14,423 bases of DNA from NCBI GenBank assembly GCA_965371225.1, contig CBDUXP010000084.1, positions 1 to 14,423 of the forward strand. The letters run 5' to 3'. Made by a program: the position numbers and the translations under genes. The first letter of the stretch is position 1, and each line of letters starts with the position of its first letter. This document shows positions 7,951-11,575 of the stretch, in pieces. The notes beneath the pieces were generated by a model, which saw only the letters and a list, made by a program, of their open reading frames with translations, did not search any database and had not been told where the DNA came from. This stretch comes from CBDUXP01 sp965371225 [NCBI: uncultured bacterium] (GTDB taxonomy: Bacteria; Abyssobacteria; SURF-5; CBDUXP01).

Positions 7951-8585
7951 CAGTCGCGTGCCTCGGCGGGGGTCAGCACGTCGCGCAGCGCCCGCTCCAA
8001 CGCCGCGGCCCCACCCTCCGCGTACAACTGCTCGCAGGGCAGCGCCGCCAGCCGGCTGAACAGCGCGCGGCGCCGTTCCGCGTCCGGTTCGGCGCGCACC
8101 ACGTCAGGGCGCAGGCGGCCGAGCAGCTCCACGAACGGGCCGTAGGCCTCGCCGAACTGCGCCTCGAGCTGTTCGCGAATGTGGCGCGCGAGCGCGGGGC
8201 TCGCCCCGGCGGTGCCCACGGCGATGCTGAGGGTGCCGCGCCGCACGGCACCGTTCACGAAGAAGGTGCACGCCTCCGGATCGTCCGCCACGTTCACCCA
8301 CACGCCGGCCGCCCGGGCCGCGGTGGCGATGGTGGCATTCACCGCGCGGTCATTCGTGCAGGCGAACGCGAGGGTGTGGCCCAACACGTCCGTCGCCTGG
8401 AACGGTCGCTGCTGCACGATAAGGTCGGGTCCGGCCGCGAGCGCGGGGTCCACGTCCGGGGCGACGAGCGTCACGCGCGCCCCGGCCTCACGCAGGGCGT
8501 CCACCTTGCGGCGGCCCACGGCTCCCCCGCCCACCACGAGGCAGGCTCGGCCCGCCACGTCCAGGGAAATCGCGAGCTGGCCCAT
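7950..8585 (-). CDS. met8: Precorrin-2 dehydrogenase / sirohydrochlorin ferrochelatase (Met8/CysG N-terminal type)
   Basis: This 211-aa single-module protein matches the N-terminal half of CysG and yeast Met8p. It oxidises precorrin-2 to sirohydrochlorin with NAD and may then insert iron to give siroheme. The nucleotide loop CLVVGGGAVGRRKVDALREAGA is at 15-36. CTNDRAVN lies near 76-83, and VNVADDPEACTFFV (97-110) contains the catalytic aspartate pair 101/102. TAGASPALARHIREQLE (125-141) carries S129, matching the phosphorylated serine 128 of CysG. Some bacterial homologues only do the dehydrogenase step, so the ferrochelatase activity is not certain. The ATG (8583-8585) has CGGAG 5 nt upstream, 9 bp after the transpeptidase stop. 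Together with the CobA-HemD fusion it completes a siroheme branch. Confidence 0.93.
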   Translation of the reverse strand: MGQLAISLDVAGRACLVVGGGAVGRRKVDALREAGARVTLVAPDVDPALAAGPDLIVQQRPFQATDVLGHTLAFACTNDRAVNATIATAARAAGVWVNVADDPEACTFFVNGAVRRGTLSIAVGTAGASPALARHIREQLEAQFGEAYGPFVELLGRLRPDVVRAEPDAERRRALFSRLAALPCEQLYAEGGAAALERALRDVLTPAEARD

Positions 8586-8594
8586 GGCGCTCCG

Positions 8595-9749
8595 TCAGGC
8601 GGCTTCGACGCGGACGGGCGTTCCGATGCGGATGAGCTGGAAGAGTTCCCGCGCATCCTCGTCGTACATCCGCGGGCACCCGTTGCTCGCCTCAGTGCCG
8701 ATCGTATCCGGCTGGATCGTGGCGTGGATGCCGTACCCCTCCCCAAGCCCTGGTTCCAGGGCGCGCATCCCCATCCACCGCGAGCCGAGTTCGTTGTCCG
8801 GCGCGCCGGGCGCGATCGGCCCATCGGGCGACCACCACGTGGGATCCTTGATCTTGTCCTTGATCTCGAACTGACCCACGGGGGTGCAGCCATCCACGCC
8901 GAGGCCGACCGGATAGACGCCGAAGATGCGCTCCCCGTCATACAGCGTGAGCGTGAACTGCTCTTTGTTGATCACGACGTTGAAGTCCGTTTCGGGAATC
9001 ACCAGCCGCTGGCTCACGCGCAGCCGGCCGGCGTCCTTAATCCCGTTCACGTTCATGATGAGGTCCACGGTGCTGCGGTACCGCTGCGCGATGGATTGCA
9101 GCGTGTCGCCGGGCCGCACGAGATGGACCGCGTGGCGTTCGGGATCCACGCGGCGCGTGTGCAGCACCGCCAGATTGATCTCGCGCAACGCGGCGCCGGC
9201 GGCGAGCACCGTGGCCCGCGCATCCGCCTCCCGCACCGCCGCTTCATAGTGGGTCGCCGCCGCGTCCGTATCGCCCTGCGCCCGCGCCAGGTGGCCCAGG
9301 TTGAGGGCCGCGTCATCCACATAGGGGTTGGGCCGCGCCTGGCGGACCTGCTCGAAGTACCGCCGCGCCGCGTCGGCGTCTCCCAACCGTTCGGCGCAGA
9401 TGCCACGGTGGTAGGCGATTTCCTGCGCCGACACGTCGCCGGGTTGCGCGGCGACCTTGGCCCAGTACGCGTCGGCGTCCCCGTACCGCTCGGTCCGCTG
9501 CAGGAGTTGCGCCATCTTGTACTGCATCTCCACCACGTACAGTCGGCCGGTCCGCCGCTGCAGCAGCTCGGCCATCAACTCTTCGGCCTGCGTATCCTGC
9601 CCCGTGTCGAACAGGCTGTTGGCCGTGTGGTAAACCTCGGCCGAGTCCTTGACGGCGCGCTGATGGGCCACCGCGCCCAAGGCCCCGACGGCGGCCACGA
9701 TGAGAACAGTACTGATGAAACCGATGGCGGCGCCGGATCGCATGGTCAC
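8595..9749 (-). CDS. Membrane-anchored TPR / LysM / L,D-transpeptidase (YkuD) protein
   Basis: From the GTG at 9747-9749 the protein is 384 aa. A short cytoplasmic N-terminus is followed by one membrane span (about 7-28). Helical TPR-like repeats occupy about 38-190 (for example AQEIAYHRGICAERLGDADA). A LysM peptidoglycan-binding domain (HLVRPGDTLQSIAQRY) lies at about 208-252 and a YkuD catalytic domain at about 256-381. The domain order places the enzyme on the outer face of the membrane, binding and cross-linking peptidoglycan. The catalytic motif is GIHATIQPDTIGT, then SNGCPRM: histidine 342 and cysteine 358 are present, but the usual SHGC histidine is asparagine 356. AAAAGGAG lies 11 nt before this GTG. 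ATG 9741-9743, two codons later, is the alternative start. It is first in the hem cluster, 9 bp before the siroheme gene. Confidence 0.93.
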   Translation of the reverse strand: MTMRSGAAIGFISTVLIVAAVGALGAVAHQRAVKDSAEVYHTANSLFDTGQDTQAEELMAELLQRRTGRLYVVEMQYKMAQLLQRTERYGDADAYWAKVAAQPGDVSAQEIAYHRGICAERLGDADAARRYFEQVRQARPNPYVDDAALNLGHLARAQGDTDAAATHYEAAVREADARATVLAAGAALREINLAVLHTRRVDPERHAVHLVRPGDTLQSIAQRYRSTVDLIMNVNGIKDAGRLRVSQRLVIPETDFNVVINKEQFTLTLYDGERIFGVYPVGLGVDGCTPVGQFEIKDKIKDPTWWSPDGPIAPGAPDNELGSRWMGMRALEPGLGEGYGIHATIQPDTIGTEASNGCPRMYDEDARELFQLIRIGTPVRVEAA

Positions 9750-9760
9750 GAGGAATCGGA

Positions 9761-9766
9761 CTCCTT
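9761..9766 (-). promoter_or_regulatory. Shine-Dalgarno of the L,D-transpeptidase gene
   Basis: AAGGAG, the strongest ribosome-binding sequence seen in the window, ends 11 nt before GTG 9749 and 17 nt before ATG 9743. The spacing favours the GTG start. Confidence 0.6.
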
Positions 9767-9773
9767 TTGGGGG

Positions 9774-9793
9774 CGATGGCCTGCCGGCCACCG
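9774..9793 (-). promoter_or_regulatory. Hairpin in the leader of the transpeptidase-hem transcript
   Basis: An 8-bp stem (9793-9786 with 9781-9774, including one G-U pair in the minus-strand RNA) closes a GGCA loop. It ends 7 nt before the Shine-Dalgarno AAGGAG. It could limit access to the ribosome-binding site or only stabilise the 5' end. I could not match the leader to a known riboswitch family. Confidence 0.4.
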
Positions 9794-9872
9794 GTCTCGC
9801 TGGAACTTCTTTGACGTCAGCGACTTACCTGAGTGATGCGTCGTCGGGCACCCCGGAGTTACATCTGATGAG

Positions 9873-9901
9873 ATAGTAGCACAGCCGTTTTTCCACGGCA
9901 A
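9873..9901 (-). promoter_or_regulatory. Extended -10 sigma70-type promoter for the transpeptidase-hem cluster
   Basis: On the minus strand, TTGCCG (9901-9896) and TACTAT (9878-9873) are separated by exactly 17 bp. TGC directly precedes the -10 box, giving an extended -10. The predicted start is near 9866, leaving a leader of about 117 nt. This is the only good minus-strand promoter I see between 9.9 kb and the hemL terminator, so it probably drives the whole cluster. Confidence 0.7.
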
Positions 9902-9944
9902 AGCCGCCGCCCGAATTGCCCGGTGCTCCTGCGAACCCGAGCGC

Positions 9945-9950
9945 TACAAT
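9945..9950 (+). promoter_or_regulatory. TACAAT -10 box for a probable leaderless transcript
   Basis: TACAAT ends 6 bp before the GTG at 9957, so transcription would begin at or within a base or two of the start codon. No good -35 is present at the normal spacing; TTGCCC at 9916-9921 is 23 bp away. The weak -35 keeps confidence moderate. Confidence 0.4.
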
Positions 9951-9956
9951 AGAGGG

Positions 9957-11273
9957 GTGCCGCTTCGGCCCCGTCGTGTTCCCGGCCACCTCCTGCTCCC
10001 CCTGTGCCTCATGTGTCTCTCCAGGGCCGGGTGGGCACAGCCACCCGTGGGCAGCGGCCGCGTGGGTGCACCGGCGGACGCGGCTCCCGCCCAAGAGCCC
10101 GCGGGCACCGCGGCGGCGCCGGACGCCGTGCATCTGACCAACGGCAACATCGTGCGTGGCTATGTGGCCGAGGCAACGGAGACGGCGGTGGTGCTGATCA
10201 AGGAGATGCGGCGCGGTTCCTTTACCCGCGCCACGCTGTCCCGCCGGACGGTCGAGCGAATCGAGTACGCCCCGCCCGCCGCGCGCACCGCGCTCAAGGC
10301 GCGCATCGACTGGTGGGAGCAGAAGAAACAGCGCGACGCGCTGGCCGCCAGCCGGTTCATCACGCAGCCCTCGACCGAACACCCGGGCGCGTGGGAAGCC
10401 ACCGGGCCGTACTTCCGCATCGTGTGCGATGTGAACGCGAGCACGACGCGGGAAATGGCCTTTCGCCTGAACACCATGTACGAGACCTGGGGCCAGGTGT
10501 TCCGCCGGGGCCCGCGCGGCGGTGCCCCCACCACCATGTACGTGGTGGCGAACCTGGCGGCCTATCGTCAACTCATGCAGCGGGCGGGCGGGGGGGCCGC
10601 CGCCGTCGCCATGAGCGGCGGTTTCTACGCGCCGCCCCCGGCCGACGTGAGCGTCATTCCCATCCGCTTCCATGACGCCGACGCGACCATGGCGCAGATC
10701 GCTGCGACGGAGCGGCGGTACGCGGGCCGCCTGGATCCCAGCGCGTGGGACCGGTTCAAGCGCAAGACGAAGAGCGCCCTCGCGACGGAACGGGCGGCAC
10801 AGATCTCGACCGCGTATCACGAAGGCATGCACGCGTTCATGCACAAGGAGCTGTTTCCCAATACCCACGCCGTGCCGGTCTGGTTGAACGAGGGCATGGC
10901 CACCTACGTGGAGACGCAGCGGGAGGACATGGAGGGGTTGCGCACGCAGGCCGTGAACCCCGGGAAGTATCCGGTGGTCCGGCACGAGCTGAGCGTGGGC
11001 GGGTTGCCCGGCATCCGGGCGCTCGTGGCGCGCGCCGCGTCGATCACCCAACACGACACGGGGCGCAGCGCCGGGGCGTTCTACGCCGCGTCCTGGAGCC
11101 TGGTGTACTTCCTCAATAACGAGCGCGGCGCCCTGGGCAACGATATGTACGCGCGGTACGTGGACGCGCTGGAGGGCGGCACCCCGCCCATCGCCGCGTT
11201 TGAACTCATGACCGGCGAACCCTTGGCCGACACCGAAGCCGCCTGGCACCGCGCAATCCCGAACTGGAAGTAG
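9957..11273 (+). CDS. Secreted gluzincin-type metallopeptidase-like protein (peptidase MA / DUF1570-like)
   Basis: The protein is 438 aa. RPRR, a hydrophobic core (HLLLPLCLMCL) and a likely cleavage after AGWA (about residue 27) form a signal peptide. A low-complexity Ala/Pro linker reaches about residue 56. A small beta domain follows (57-104), with an LTNGNIVRGYV opening. The main domain begins at GPYFRIVCDV near 150 and carries the zinc site YHEGMHAF (HExxH with H288, E289 and H292). WLNEGMATYVE supplies the probable third ligand, E312. These are gluzincin features, so it may be an active protease on envelope or external proteins; its substrate is unknown. The GTG start has AGAGGGG touching it, too close for a Shine-Dalgarno, and a TACAAT box just upstream. 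ATG codon 19 would destroy the signal peptide. No clear terminator follows. Confidence 0.88.
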   Translation: MPLRPRRVPGHLLLPLCLMCLSRAGWAQPPVGSGRVGAPADAAPAQEPAGTAAAPDAVHLTNGNIVRGYVAEATETAVVLIKEMRRGSFTRATLSRRTVERIEYAPPAARTALKARIDWWEQKKQRDALAASRFITQPSTEHPGAWEATGPYFRIVCDVNASTTREMAFRLNTMYETWGQVFRRGPRGGAPTTMYVVANLAAYRQLMQRAGGGAAAVAMSGGFYAPPPADVSVIPIRFHDADATMAQIAATERRYAGRLDPSAWDRFKRKTKSALATERAAQISTAYHEGMHAFMHKELFPNTHAVPVWLNEGMATYVETQREDMEGLRTQAVNPGKYPVVRHELSVGGLPGIRALVARAASITQHDTGRSAGAFYAASWSLVYFLNNERGALGNDMYARYVDALEGGTPPIAAFELMTGEPLADTEAAWHRAIPNWK

Positions 11274-11410
11274 GGCGGTCACGAGGGCCGGTCCACGGGA
11301 CAAGGTCACTGCGCGACCTCTTGCAGCGGCTGTCCATGGCAATCTCGCCCGTGGATGCCCCATCCTAAGCCCTTTTGGGCCAAATACTTCCTACCGAGCG
11401 GGCCCATAGC
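11274..11410. other. Intergenic region with an inverted repeat, no gene seen
   Basis: TCCACGGG (11292-11299) and CCCGTGGA (11348-11355) are perfect 8-bp complements separated by 48 nt. Inside them, CAAGGTC and GACCTCTTG can form a second stem with one bulged base. A small GCCC-TTTT-GGGC hairpin follows at about 11369-11380. None is followed by a T-run, so they are not convincing terminators. The region may be a folded 3' UTR of the metallopeptidase gene or a small RNA. Confidence 0.35.
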
Positions 11411-11439
11411 TTGATTTTAATACCTTTTATTCCTATACT
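11411..11439 (+). promoter_or_regulatory. Near-consensus sigma70-type promoter for the aminopropyltransferase fusion gene
   Basis: TTGATT (11411-11416) and TATACT (11434-11439) are separated by 17 bp inside an AT-rich island that stands out from the GC-rich surroundings. Transcription would begin near 11446, giving a leader of about 130 nt. The gene is therefore probably not co-transcribed with the upstream metallopeptidase alone. Confidence 0.75.
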
Positions 11440-11562
11440 TGTGGGTGTGTGCTGAGCAGTGTTCATTTTCTGAAGTGGAATCGGTACCGCCCTGGTGGTG
11501 GGACAAATGGAGGAGGGGGCGGGACGGCTGCCCACCCAAGCGCGGCATACAGCCGTGCGCGT

Positions 11563-11568
11563 GGGAGG
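11563..11568 (+). promoter_or_regulatory. Shine-Dalgarno that sets the fusion-gene start
   Basis: GGGAGG ends 7 nt before ATG 11576. The frame stays open upstream to another ATG at 11507, which lacks a ribosome-binding sequence, so this site favours the downstream start. Confidence 0.65.
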
Positions 11569-11575
11569 CGTAGTT

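Noticed and set aside
8181-9836. 551-codon plus-strand open frame opposite the transpeptidase
   Set aside because: It is a shadow of the minus-strand YkuD/LysM gene, with no family features.
9825-11363. 512-codon minus-strand open frame opposite the metallopeptidase
   Set aside because: It is antisense to a gene with a signal peptide and zinc motif. It would also run through the promoter region, and its product is low complexity.
11507-11575. In-frame upstream ATG for the fusion protein
   Set aside because: It lacks a Shine-Dalgarno and adds a charged stretch before the first membrane span. ATG 11576 has GGGAGG at ideal spacing.
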